From assembly GCA_965601975.1 (NCBI GenBank), contig OZ271856.1:2356001-2420000 (forward strand): a DNA stretch of 64,000 nucleotides, read 5' to 3'. This document shows positions 52,473-61,364 of this stretch, in pieces. The notes under the pieces are model-generated. The model made no database searches. It was given only the letters and a program-made list of their open reading frames with translations, and was not told the origin of the DNA. Positions within the stretch are counted from its first letter, which is position 1; every line of letters begins with the position of its first letter. The stretch is from JANQIO01 sp965601975 (GTDB lineage: Bacteria; Pseudomonadota; Gammaproteobacteria; Pseudomonadales; Halieaceae). The position numbers were made by a program, and so were the translations under genes.

Positions 52473-52568
52473 GTGCATTTCATAGAAATCTGGGAGATTC
52501 CCGGCAGATCGCTCTCGGCCTCCATGCCTTCGCGATCGACGCGGGGGCCGCCCCCTACATCCTGTAGC

Positions 52569-53822
<1,254 letters not shown>

Positions 53823-53919
53823 AGAAATGCTCCGTGTAGATTCAGTTGCGGGTGCGAAATCGGCGCGAATTATAGCACCCAATCTTCGCTCGTGGCGGCC
53901 CGAAACCGATGGAGGAACC

Positions 53920-54507
53920 TTGGCAGGCCTGATTCTCTTCAACAAGCCGTTCCAGGTGCTCTCCCAGTTCACCGACACCGAGGGCCGTGCGACCCTGTCC
54001 GACTTCCTCGACGCTCCCCGGTACCGGCCAGCAGGACGCCTGGACTACGACTCCGAAGGCCTGCTGCTGTTGACGGATGACGGGCGCCTGCAGCAGCAGA
54101 TTGCCCATCCGGTGAAACAGACCTGGAAGACGTACTGGGTCCAGGTCGACGGAGAAATAGACGAGGACGCCCTGCGCGCACTCAGGCAGGGCGTTATTTT
54201 GCGAGACGGGCCCACCCGCCCCGCCCGGGCCCGCAGGCTCGAACGACCACCGGCGCTTTGGGAGAGGGACCCGCCGATTCGTTTCCGCAAAAATGACCGG
54301 ACCACCTGGCTGGAAATCAGGATCACCGAGGGCCGCAACCGGCAGGTGCGCCGCATGACTGCCGCCGTGGGCTTCCCTACCCTGCGCCTGGTCCGAAAAG
54401 CGGTCGGTCACTGGCAGCTGGGTGACCTGCAGCCCGGGGAGTACCGCTTGGAGAGCGTCCACATGCCCGGCACGGTGCGCAGGCCCCGCTCGGGGAGCCG
54501 CCGGTGA
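53920..54507 (+). CDS. rluE: 23S rRNA pseudouridine synthase, RluE type
   Basis: RluE modifies U2457 of 23S rRNA. The start is TTG 53920, because GGAGGAA lies at 53911-53917 and the protein then begins at the usual first strand (LAGLILFNKPFQVLSQFTD). The ATG at 53827 would overlap the icd promoter region. Of 195 residues, RPAGRLDYDSEGLLLLTDDG carries the catalytic Asp, and TEGRNRQVRRMTAAVGFPTLRL is the C-terminal family motif. No S4 domain is present, as expected. It overlaps nudJ by four bases. Confidence 0.93.
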   Translation: MAGLILFNKPFQVLSQFTDTEGRATLSDFLDAPRYRPAGRLDYDSEGLLLLTDDGRLQQQIAHPVKQTWKTYWVQVDGEIDEDALRALRQGVILRDGPTRPARARRLERPPALWERDPPIRFRKNDRTTWLEIRITEGRNRQVRRMTAAVGFPTLRLVRKAVGHWQLGDLQPGEYRLESVHMPGTVRRPRSGSRR

Positions 54508-54956
54508 ACGGCGAGTGGTATGCGCACGTCACCGTCGCCACGGTCATAGAGCGGGACGGGCGGTTCCTGCTGGTGGAGGAAGAGGCGCCGGAAGGGCTCG
54601 TCATCAACCAGCCCGCCGGCCACCTGGACCCGGGCGAGTCCCTGATCGAGGCCGCCTGCAGGGAGACGCTGGAAGAGACCGGCTGCGAGGTGGCGCTGGA
54701 AGGCCTGCTCGGGATGGCCCAGTACACGTCGCCCGCCAACGGTGTCACCTACCTGCGAACCACGTTTTTCGGGCGCCTGGTTCGGGAACTCGAGGGCGCC
54801 AAACTGGACGACGCTATAGTGCGTACCCTCTGGCTGACGCCGGCTCAAATGCGCGCCGAGTCTGATAGAATGCGCAGCCCGCTGGTGCTCGCCAGCGTCG
54901 AGCAATACCTGGCCGGCCGGCGCTGGCCGCTGGACTTTATTTACTACACCGGATGA
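54504..54956 (+). CDS. nudJ: Nudix hydrolase NudJ (thiamine pyrophosphate/nucleoside phosphatase)
   Basis: The 150-residue protein starts at GTG 54504, overlapping rluE as GTGA. The Nudix box reads GHLDPGESLIEAACRETLEE followed by TGCE, with all conserved Glu and Arg residues. The N-terminus YAHVTVATVIERDGRFLLVEE and the ending WPLDFIYYTG match NudJ (YmfB), which acts on thiamine pyrophosphates and nucleoside di- and triphosphates. It overlaps mnmA by four bases, and the rluE-nudJ-mnmA order is common in gammaproteobacteria. Confidence 0.92.
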   Translation: MNGEWYAHVTVATVIERDGRFLLVEEEAPEGLVINQPAGHLDPGESLIEAACRETLEETGCEVALEGLLGMAQYTSPANGVTYLRTTFFGRLVRELEGAKLDDAIVRTLWLTPAQMRAESDRMRSPLVLASVEQYLAGRRWPLDFIYYTG

Positions 54957-56044
54957 CTGCGACCCCAGACACAAAGGTCATCGTCGGCATGTCCGGCGGT
55001 GTCGACTCCTCCGTAGCGGCGCTGCTTCTCAAGGAGCAGGGTTACGCCGTGGAAGGCCTGTTCATGAAGAACTGGGAAGAGGACGACGGCACCGAATACT
55101 GCACTGCCAGGGAAGACCTGGCAGATGCGCAAGCCGTGGCCGACCGTATCGGTATCAAGCTGCACGGCGCCAATTTCGCCGCCGAGTACTGGGACAATGT
55201 GTTCGAGCACTTCCTGGCCGAATACCGGGCGGGCCGCACCCCGAACCCGGACATCCTGTGCAACCGGGAAATCAAGTTCAAGGCGTTCCTGGAGTACGCC
55301 CTGACCCTGGGCGCCGACCTCATCGCCACCGGCCACTACGCCCGTCGCGGCTCCCGGGACGGCCGCGCCACGCTGCTGAAGGGGCTGGATGCCAACAAGG
55401 ACCAGAGCTACTTCCTGCACGCGGTGGGCCACGAGGAACTCGAACGCACGCTGTTCCCTGTGGGTGAAATAGAAAAGGCCCGGGTGCGGGAGCTGGCCCG
55501 GGAGTGGGACCTGGAAACCCACGACAAGAAGGACAGCACCGGCATCTGCTTTATCGGCGAACGGCGCTTCAAGGATTTCCTGCAGCAATACATCCCCGCA
55601 CAGCCCGGGGAGATCCACGACCTGGAAGGCCACCACCTGGGACAACACCAGGGCCTGATGTACCACACGATCGGCCAGCGCCAGGGACTGGGTATCGGCG
55701 GCGTATCCGGGCACGAGCACGACCCCTGGTATGTGGTGGGCAAGGACCTGGAACACAATCGCCTGCTGGTCGCCCAGGGCAACGATCACCCGGCCCTGCT
55801 CAGCACATCCCTGACGACCGGGGACATCTACTGGGTGGCGGGCGAACCCCCGGTGCTGCCGCTGACGTGCGCGGCGAAAACCCGCTACCGCCAGCCCGAC
55901 CAGCCCTGCACCCTGCATCGCGATGGCGCGGGCTACCGGGTGGAATTCGACACACCGCAGCGGGCAGTGACGCCTGGCCAGTCGGTGGTGTTTTACGTGG
56001 GCGAGCGCTGTCTCGGCGGCGGCGTGATCGAGGCGGCGGCGTGA
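54953..56044 (+). CDS. mnmA: tRNA-specific 2-thiouridylase MnmA
   Basis: MnmA installs the 2-thio group at U34 of tRNAs for Glu, Gln and Lys using sulfur from the Tus relay. The 363-residue product has the PP-loop IVGMSGGVDSSVAALLL, MKNWEEDDGTEYCTAREDL, the catalytic Cys in NPDILCNREIKFKAF and the second Cys in KDSTGICFIGERRFKDFL. Its stop overlaps the hflD GTG. Confidence 0.98.
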   Translation: MTATPDTKVIVGMSGGVDSSVAALLLKEQGYAVEGLFMKNWEEDDGTEYCTAREDLADAQAVADRIGIKLHGANFAAEYWDNVFEHFLAEYRAGRTPNPDILCNREIKFKAFLEYALTLGADLIATGHYARRGSRDGRATLLKGLDANKDQSYFLHAVGHEELERTLFPVGEIEKARVRELAREWDLETHDKKDSTGICFIGERRFKDFLQQYIPAQPGEIHDLEGHHLGQHQGLMYHTIGQRQGLGIGGVSGHEHDPWYVVGKDLEHNRLLVAQGNDHPALLSTSLTTGDIYWVAGEPPVLPLTCAAKTRYRQPDQPCTLHRDGAGYRVEFDTPQRAVTPGQSVVFYVGERCLGGGVIEAAA

Positions 56045-56670
56045 AGCGACTCGATGACCAGGTCCTGGCGCTGGCCGGCGTCGTCCAGGTCGCGCGCCTG
56101 GTAGACCAGGTGTCCCGCACCGGCAGCTACCCCGAGGAATTCCTGTCCCCGCTGATCAACAGCCTGTTTAAATTCGATGCCTCCAGCGCCGAGGATATCT
56201 ACGGCGGCGTCAGCGGGGTCAAGCTGGGCCTGCACAACCTGGCCGCATTGCTGGCCTCGGGCAACGAGCCGGAGAGCCGCGAGATGCTCCGCTACGTGTT
56301 TGGACTGTTGCACCTTGAGCGTCGCTTCTCCGCGGAGCCGGACATGGCTGCCATCGTCAGGTCGCGCCTGGAGCACACCCAGTTTCGTTCCGAGTACTTT
56401 GCCAATCACGTGCAGGAGGTCTGCCACAGCCTGTCCGGCCTGTACCAGGACACCATCAGCACCTTCAAGTACCGGATCCGCGTCACCGGCAGCATGCAGC
56501 AGCTGCAAAACCCTGCCAATGCCGACCTGATTCGCGCACTGCTGCTGGCGGGAATCCGCTCCGCGGTCCTGTGGCGCCAGCTCGGCGGGCGGCGCTGGCG
56601 GCTGCTGGCCCAGCGCCGCCGATTGCTGCAGGTCGCCCACGACCTGTCACGCCAACTGGGTTCCGTGTAA
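56041..56670 (+). CDS. hflD: HflD, lysogenization regulator/high-frequency lysogenization protein
   Basis: HflD is a helical membrane-associated protein known in Escherichia coli for binding phage lambda CII; its host role is unclear. The start is GTG 56041, overlapping the mnmA stop, giving 209 residues. The frame continues open upstream to 55504, but only within mnmA. Family marks are LALAGVVQVARLVDQVSRTG, YGGVSGVKLGLHNL, RYVFGLLHLERRF and a C-terminal IRSAVLWRQLGGRRW. It lies between mnmA and purB, the classical position. Confidence 0.93.
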   Translation: MKRLDDQVLALAGVVQVARLVDQVSRTGSYPEEFLSPLINSLFKFDASSAEDIYGGVSGVKLGLHNLAALLASGNEPESREMLRYVFGLLHLERRFSAEPDMAAIVRSRLEHTQFRSEYFANHVQEVCHSLSGLYQDTISTFKYRIRVTGSMQQLQNPANADLIRALLLAGIRSAVLWRQLGGRRWRLLAQRRRLLQVAHDLSRQLGSV

Positions 56671-56720
56671 AATCGCGGCTTTTGGCGGCCGTTCACGTCG
56701 TCTGCAAAGGAGTTAACCGG

Positions 56721-58088
56721 ATGGACCTGTCGACCCTCACGGCAGTATCGCCTGTCGATGGTCGCTACGGCGGCAAGACCGCCGACCTGCGGGACATATT
56801 CAGCGAGTACGGCCTGATCAAGCGACGGGTCCTGGTGGAAGTCCGCTGGCTGCAGTCCCTCGCCGCCCAGTCCGCCATCCCCGAGGTTCCCGCGCTGTCG
56901 GCAGACGCCAGCGCCAGGCTCGACGCCATCGCGGCAGAGTTCGATCTCGCCGCCGCCGAGCGCATCAAGGCCATCGAGGCGACCACCAACCACGACGTCA
57001 AGGCGGTCGAGTACTACATCAAGGAACAGTTTGCGGGCCATGACGAGCTCGAGGCCGTCTCGGAGTTCGTGCATTTCGCCTGCACCTCCGAGGACATCAA
57101 CAACCTGTCCCACGCGCTGATGCTGAAAGACGGGCTGGAACACTGCCTGCTGCCACTGGCGTCGGATATCGTCGCAAGGCTGCGCGAGCTGGCCCACACG
57201 ACCGCAGGCGCCGCCATGCTGTCCAGGACCCACGGCCAGACCGCCAGCCCGACTACCATGGGCAAGGAGATCGCCAACGTCGTGGCGCGCCTCGATCGCC
57301 AGCTCGACACGCTCCGCGCGCAGAGCTTCCTGGGCAAGATCAACGGCGCCGTCGGCAATTACAACGCCCACCTCTGCACCTACCCCGAGGTGGACTGGCC
57401 CGCTCACGCGCAGGCCTTCGTCGAGGGCCTTGGTCTCAGCTGGAACCCCTACACCACCCAGATCGAACCCCATGACTACATGGCGGAGCTGTTCGATGCG
57501 GTCAGCCGCTTCAACACCGTGTTGATCGACTTCGACCGGGACATCTGGTCCTACATCTCGATCGGCTATTTCCGCCAGAAGACCGTGGCCGGCGAGGTGG
57601 GTTCCTCCACCATGCCGCACAAGGTCAATCCCATCGATTTCGAGAATTCCGAGGGGAATCTCGGGCTGGCCAACGCCGTGTTTGCCCATCTCGCGGCCAA
57701 GCTGCCGATCTCCCGCTGGCAGCGCGACCTGACCGACTCGACGGTGCTGCGCAACATGGGGGTCGGCTTCGGTTACAGCCTGATCGCCTACCACAGCGTG
57801 CTCAAGGGTATCGGCAAACTCGAGCTGGACAGTGAACGGCTGGCTGCCGATCTCGACGCCAGCTGGGAAGTCCTCGCGGAGGCGATCCAGACTGTCATGC
57901 GCCGCTATGGCATCGATCAGCCCTATGAAAAACTCAAGGCCCTGACCCGCGGCCAGCGCATCGACCGCGACAGCATCCAGGCCTTCGTCCAGGACCTGGA
58001 GCTCCCGGACGAGGCGCGCGATGCGCTGCTGGCGCTGACGCCCGCCAACTACACCGGCAACGCCGCTGAACAGGCCGAGCGCATTTGA
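56721..58088 (+). CDS. purB: Adenylosuccinate lyase
   Basis: PurB acts twice in purine synthesis, releasing fumarate from SAICAR and adenylosuccinate. The start is ATG 56721, with AAAGGAG upstream, giving 455 residues that begin MDLSTLTAVSPVDGRYG. Motifs are ATTNHDVKAVEYYIKEQF, TSEDINNLSHALML, SRTHGQTASPTTMGKE with the catalytic His, and the signature GSSTMPHKVNPIDFEN. The last bases overlap the TTG of roxA. Confidence 0.98.
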   Translation: MDLSTLTAVSPVDGRYGGKTADLRDIFSEYGLIKRRVLVEVRWLQSLAAQSAIPEVPALSADASARLDAIAAEFDLAAAERIKAIEATTNHDVKAVEYYIKEQFAGHDELEAVSEFVHFACTSEDINNLSHALMLKDGLEHCLLPLASDIVARLRELAHTTAGAAMLSRTHGQTASPTTMGKEIANVVARLDRQLDTLRAQSFLGKINGAVGNYNAHLCTYPEVDWPAHAQAFVEGLGLSWNPYTTQIEPHDYMAELFDAVSRFNTVLIDFDRDIWSYISIGYFRQKTVAGEVGSSTMPHKVNPIDFENSEGNLGLANAVFAHLAAKLPISRWQRDLTDSTVLRNMGVGFGYSLIAYHSVLKGIGKLELDSERLAADLDASWEVLAEAIQTVMRRYGIDQPYEKLKALTRGQRIDRDSIQAFVQDLELPDEARDALLALTPANYTGNAAEQAERI

Positions 58089-59170
58089 CGGCGCTGGCGG
58101 ACTTCAACTCCGGGAAATTTCTCCGCGACTACTGGCAGCGCGAGCCGCTGCTGCTGCGTTCCGCCATCGACTTCGACAACCCGCTGAGTCCGGAGGAACT
58201 GGCCGGGCTGGCCCTGGAGGACGAGGTCGAGGCGCGCATTGTTCGCCAGCGAGGTGACCGCTGGGAGCTCGACAGCTCACCGCTGGACGACAGCAGCTTC
58301 GACGGCGACTCCCCCTGGACACTGCTGGTCCAGGCCGTGGATCAGTGGGTCCCGGAGGTATCCTCGCTGCGTTCCCTGGTGGACTTCCTGCCCAATTGGC
58401 GAATGGACGACGTGATGGTGAGCTACGCCACCGACGGCGGCGGCGTCGGCCCCCACTACGACAACTACGACGTGTTCCTGCTGCAGGGCGAGGGCCGCAG
58501 GCGCTGGCAGCTCGGGCAGACCTGCGGCGCGGATGAGACGCTGCTGGATATCGAGGGCCTGCGCATACTGGCCCGGTTCGAGGCGCGGGAAGAATACCTG
58601 CTGGAACCTGGCGACATCCTCTACGTGCCGCCCGGCGTGGCCCACTGGGGTACCGCGGTGGGGCCCTGCATGACCTACTCCATCGGCTTTCGCGCACCGC
58701 GGATGAATGACATGCTGTCGCGCCAGGCGGATGCGCTGCTCGAGCAAATGCCGCCCGAGCTGTTCTATTCCGACGCCGGTATCGCACCGGGCGGTCCCGG
58801 TGAAATCACCCCGGAAGCGCTGGCGTCCGCCTTGTCACAACTTCAGTCGGCGGTAAATGCGCTGCACGCTGAAGCCGACTGGTTTGGGGAGCTGGTAACG
58901 GAACCGCGAACCCCGGCAGATCCTCCTCCCCTGGCCGCCCCCCTGCCTGGCACAGTCAGCATCGACGCCTCGAGTCGCGTCGCCTGGCGCTCCAGGGCCA
59001 ACGACCTTGCGGTCTACGCCAACGGAGAAACCCTGTTCGCGGCGGTCGGCTGCCGGCCGCTGCTGGAATCACTGTGCCGCGGCGAGCGTGTGACCCGCGA
59101 CGGCCTCGACGGTGATTGCGCCGCGCTGCTGCGCACGCTCTGGAATTCAGGATGCCTTGCCGATGACTGA
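58085..59170 (+). CDS. roxA: Ribosomal oxygenase RoxA/YcfD (50S L16 arginine hydroxylase)
   Basis: YcfD-type cupins are Fe(II)/2-oxoglutarate dioxygenases that hydroxylate an Arg of ribosomal protein L16. The 361-residue product starts at TTG 58085, overlapping purB. It shows FLRDYWQREPLLLRSAI and YATDGGGVGPHYDNYDVFLLQG, with the His-x-Asp iron motif. GDILYVPPGVAHWGTA carries the distal His, and SIGFRAPRMND follows. The C-terminal winged-helix-like part completes the family length. Coupling to purB suggests ordinary housekeeping expression. Confidence 0.94.
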   Translation: MTALADFNSGKFLRDYWQREPLLLRSAIDFDNPLSPEELAGLALEDEVEARIVRQRGDRWELDSSPLDDSSFDGDSPWTLLVQAVDQWVPEVSSLRSLVDFLPNWRMDDVMVSYATDGGGVGPHYDNYDVFLLQGEGRRRWQLGQTCGADETLLDIEGLRILARFEAREEYLLEPGDILYVPPGVAHWGTAVGPCMTYSIGFRAPRMNDMLSRQADALLEQMPPELFYSDAGIAPGGPGEITPEALASALSQLQSAVNALHAEADWFGELVTEPRTPADPPPLAAPLPGTVSIDASSRVAWRSRANDLAVYANGETLFAAVGCRPLLESLCRGERVTRDGLDGDCAALLRTLWNSGCLADD

Positions 59171-60080
59171 GCAGCCCACCGTCGAAGTGGTCAGCTGGAA
59201 TCTCAACCGGGAAACCCTGCGCACGATTCGCGACAAGGTGTTTACCGAGGAACAGGGTATTGCTGCCGACACGGTGTGGGACGATGCCGACGAAACGGCC
59301 ACCCACTTCCTGGTGACCAACCAGTACATCGCCCTGGGCTGCGGACGGCTGCTGCCCGACGGCAAAATCGGCCGCATGGCCGTGCTGCCGGAACACCGCG
59401 GCCAGGGGTTGGGGCACGTGCTGCTCGACGGCATTGTCGACCACGCCCGCCGCAGGGGTTACCCACGGCTGTACCTGCACGCACAGGCCCAGGCGACGGG
59501 TTTCTATGAAGCCGCGGGATTCATGCCCTATGGAGACCCCTTCGAAGAAGCCGGCATACCTCACGCCGCCATGGAAATGCTGATCGACTACCGGACAGCG
59601 GACTACTTCATCACCGGCGTTGAATACCCGGAGCCTTTCGCCACCCTGGTCCAGGGGCTGGCGGATACTGCGCGCCGCAACCTGAGAATCTACAGCGCCA
59701 CGCTGGACCACGAGGTATTCGATCGCCGCGAGCTGGCCACGGCCATGTCCAACCTTGCGCGGCGCGGTCGCCTGAGCGAGGTCAAGATCCTGGTCAGCGA
59801 CGCCAGGCCGATGGTCAGTCGTGGGCACCGCCTGCTGGAGATCACGCGGCGGCTGTCCTCGTTCATGAGCATAAGAGTCCTGCCCGAACACCCGTCGCTA
59901 CCGGAGGCCACCTACGTGGTGCGGGACCACGATGGCATCGCCTACAAGCCGAACGAGCGCGGCGGCAACGGCTTCTTCGAGCCGGACTCCCGGGCTTCGG
60001 CGAAACGATTTGTGGAGAGCTTCGACCAGCTCTGGCACCAGGGGCAGACCGACCCGCGGCTGCGGCAGCTGACGCTCTAG
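59163..60080 (+). CDS. GNAT acetyltransferase fused to DUF7931-like C-terminal domain
   Basis: The 305-residue protein starts at ATG 59163, overlapping the roxA end by 8 bases. Residues about 8-140 are a GNAT domain with IGRMAVLPEHRGQGLGHVLL, the acetyl-CoA loop, and YLHAQAQATGFYEAAGF. The C-terminal 160 residues (YFITGVEYPEPFATLVQGL, VSDARPMVSRGHRLLEITR, DHDGIAYKPNE) resemble the phospholipase-D-like fold described for DUF7931, without obvious catalytic HKD pairs. The substrate is unknown. Similar GNAT genes follow roxA or purB in related genomes, from memory. Confidence 0.85.
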   Translation: MTEQPTVEVVSWNLNRETLRTIRDKVFTEEQGIAADTVWDDADETATHFLVTNQYIALGCGRLLPDGKIGRMAVLPEHRGQGLGHVLLDGIVDHARRRGYPRLYLHAQAQATGFYEAAGFMPYGDPFEEAGIPHAAMEMLIDYRTADYFITGVEYPEPFATLVQGLADTARRNLRIYSATLDHEVFDRRELATAMSNLARRGRLSEVKILVSDARPMVSRGHRLLEITRRLSSFMSIRVLPEHPSLPEATYVVRDHDGIAYKPNERGGNGFFEPDSRASAKRFVESFDQLWHQGQTDPRLRQLTL

Positions 60081-60397
60081 CCCTCCTCCCAGCTCACGCC
60101 GATATCGGCGCCTTCATAGGCCACCGGCCACACCTTGAGGGGCCGGCACGCTTCGCGAGTGGACTCGATCAGCCTGCCCGTAAGCAGCGAAAAGCGGTAG
60201 CCGTGCAGAGGGCACATCAACTCGCCGTCCTCCAGCCAGGCTTCCATCAGTGGGTGCTCCTGGTGCGGACACAGTGCCTCGACCAGGTAGTGCTCGCCTT
60301 CGAACTGGATCAGCATGAGGCGGTGATACTCGACGCGAAACTCCCGCCGGTAGCCGTCGTGCAGATTGATCAGTTTCTCGAGCGGAATGAAGCGCAT
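60077..60397 (-). CDS. Small Rieske [2Fe-2S] ferredoxin-like protein
   Basis: The 106-residue product has the two Rieske ligand pairs: ALCPHQEHPL (Cys, His) and MCPLHGYRFSLLTGR (Cys, His). It lacks a transmembrane helix and a disulfide pair, so it resembles the small soluble NirD-like or dioxygenase-ferredoxin type. The electron partner is unknown. It overlaps the GNAT gene end by four bases in convergent orientation and lies seven bases after meaB, so it may be the last gene of the mcm operon. Confidence 0.88.
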   Translation of the reverse strand: MRFIPLEKLINLHDGYRREFRVEYHRLMLIQFEGEHYLVEALCPHQEHPLMEAWLEDGELMCPLHGYRFSLLTGRLIESTREACRPLKVWPVAYEGADIGVSWEEG

Positions 60398-60404
60398 GTC
60401 AGCC

Positions 60405-61364
60405 TCACAGGCAGTCGATGACCTGGCTGGCTGCGGAATACGGCGTGATTTCCCGCGCCAGCACCTGTGCCTCGAGCTTCGGCAGCAGGGCCCGGGCTTC
60501 GGGATTGTCCTTCAGTCGCGCCTTGAGCATGTCATCGATCAGGTGGTGCATCCAGTCCATGGCCTGTCGGTCGCGCCGGTCAGAGAAGATACCGCTGTCG
60601 CGACTCGCCGCTTCGAACTCCTCCACCATCGACCAGACTTCGTCGATGCGGTTTTTCTCGACGGATGAACAGGTCATCACCCTGGGCTCCCAGTGAGGCG
60701 CATGCCGCAGCAGCGCCAGCGCTGCAAGGTAGTGACGGCGGGTCTGCTCCGCCAGGTTGATGCTCTCGCCGTCGGCCTTGTTGATCACCAGGGCGTCGGC
60801 GAGCTCCATGATGCCCTTCTTGATCCCCTGCAGTTCGTCGCCGGCATTGGGCAGCATCAGCACCATGAAAAAGTCCACCATGCCGGCGACCTGGTATTCG
60901 CTCTGGCCGACGCCCACGGTTTCCACCAGGATCACGTCGTAGCCCGCAGCCTCGCACAGCAGCATGGTCTCGCGAGTTTTCTGGGCGACACCGCCCAGGG
61001 CGCCCGAGGCCGGCGACGGGCGAATGAAGGCGCCGTCCTGCCGCGACAGCTCCTCCATGCGGGTCTTGTCACCGAGAATGCTGCCACCGGCGATCGGGGA
61101 GCTCGGGTCGACGGCCAATACCGCCACCCGCTTGCCCAGGGACAGGAGATGAAGCCCGAAGGCCTCGATAAACGTGGATTTGCCTACGCCGGGTATGCCG
61201 GTGATGCCCAGCCGGATGCTGTTGCCGGTGTAGGGCAGACAGCGCTCAAGAATATCCTGGGCGCGCTCGCGATCCGCCGGAAGGCTGCTCTCGATGACCG
61301 TGATGGCCTTGGCCAGGCTGCGGCGATTGCCGCCGCGCAGCGCGTCGAGATCGAATTCAGCCAC
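60405..61364 (-). CDS. meaB: Methylmalonyl-CoA mutase-associated GTPase MeaB
   Basis: MeaB guards methylmalonyl-CoA mutase, gating adenosylcobalamin delivery and rescuing damaged enzyme. The 319-residue product has G1 GITGIPGVGKSTFIE, the MeaB-specific VLAVDPSSPIAGGSILGDKTRM, G3-region VETVGVGQSEYQVAGM, and VINKADGES for guanine recognition. The start overlaps the mutase stop by eight bases, which fits a physical partnership. Confidence 0.97.
   Translation of the reverse strand: MAEFDLDALRGGNRRSLAKAITVIESSLPADRERAQDILERCLPYTGNSIRLGITGIPGVGKSTFIEAFGLHLLSLGKRVAVLAVDPSSPIAGGSILGDKTRMEELSRQDGAFIRPSPASGALGGVAQKTRETMLLCEAAGYDVILVETVGVGQSEYQVAGMVDFFMVLMLPNAGDELQGIKKGIMELADALVINKADGESINLAEQTRRHYLAALALLRHAPHWEPRVMTCSSVEKNRIDEVWSMVEEFEAASRDSGIFSDRRDRQAMDWMHHLIDDMLKARLKDNPEARALLPKLEAQVLAREITPYSAASQVIDCL

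Noticed and set aside
52385..52567. Small gene between clpS and icd
   Set aside because: The frame runs through the icd terminator and has no ribosome site or cold-shock motif.
55504..56040. Extension of hflD upstream by 179 codons
   Set aside because: This part overlaps mnmA in another frame and is Arg/Pro/Gly-rich. The HflD family starts at the GTG at 56041.
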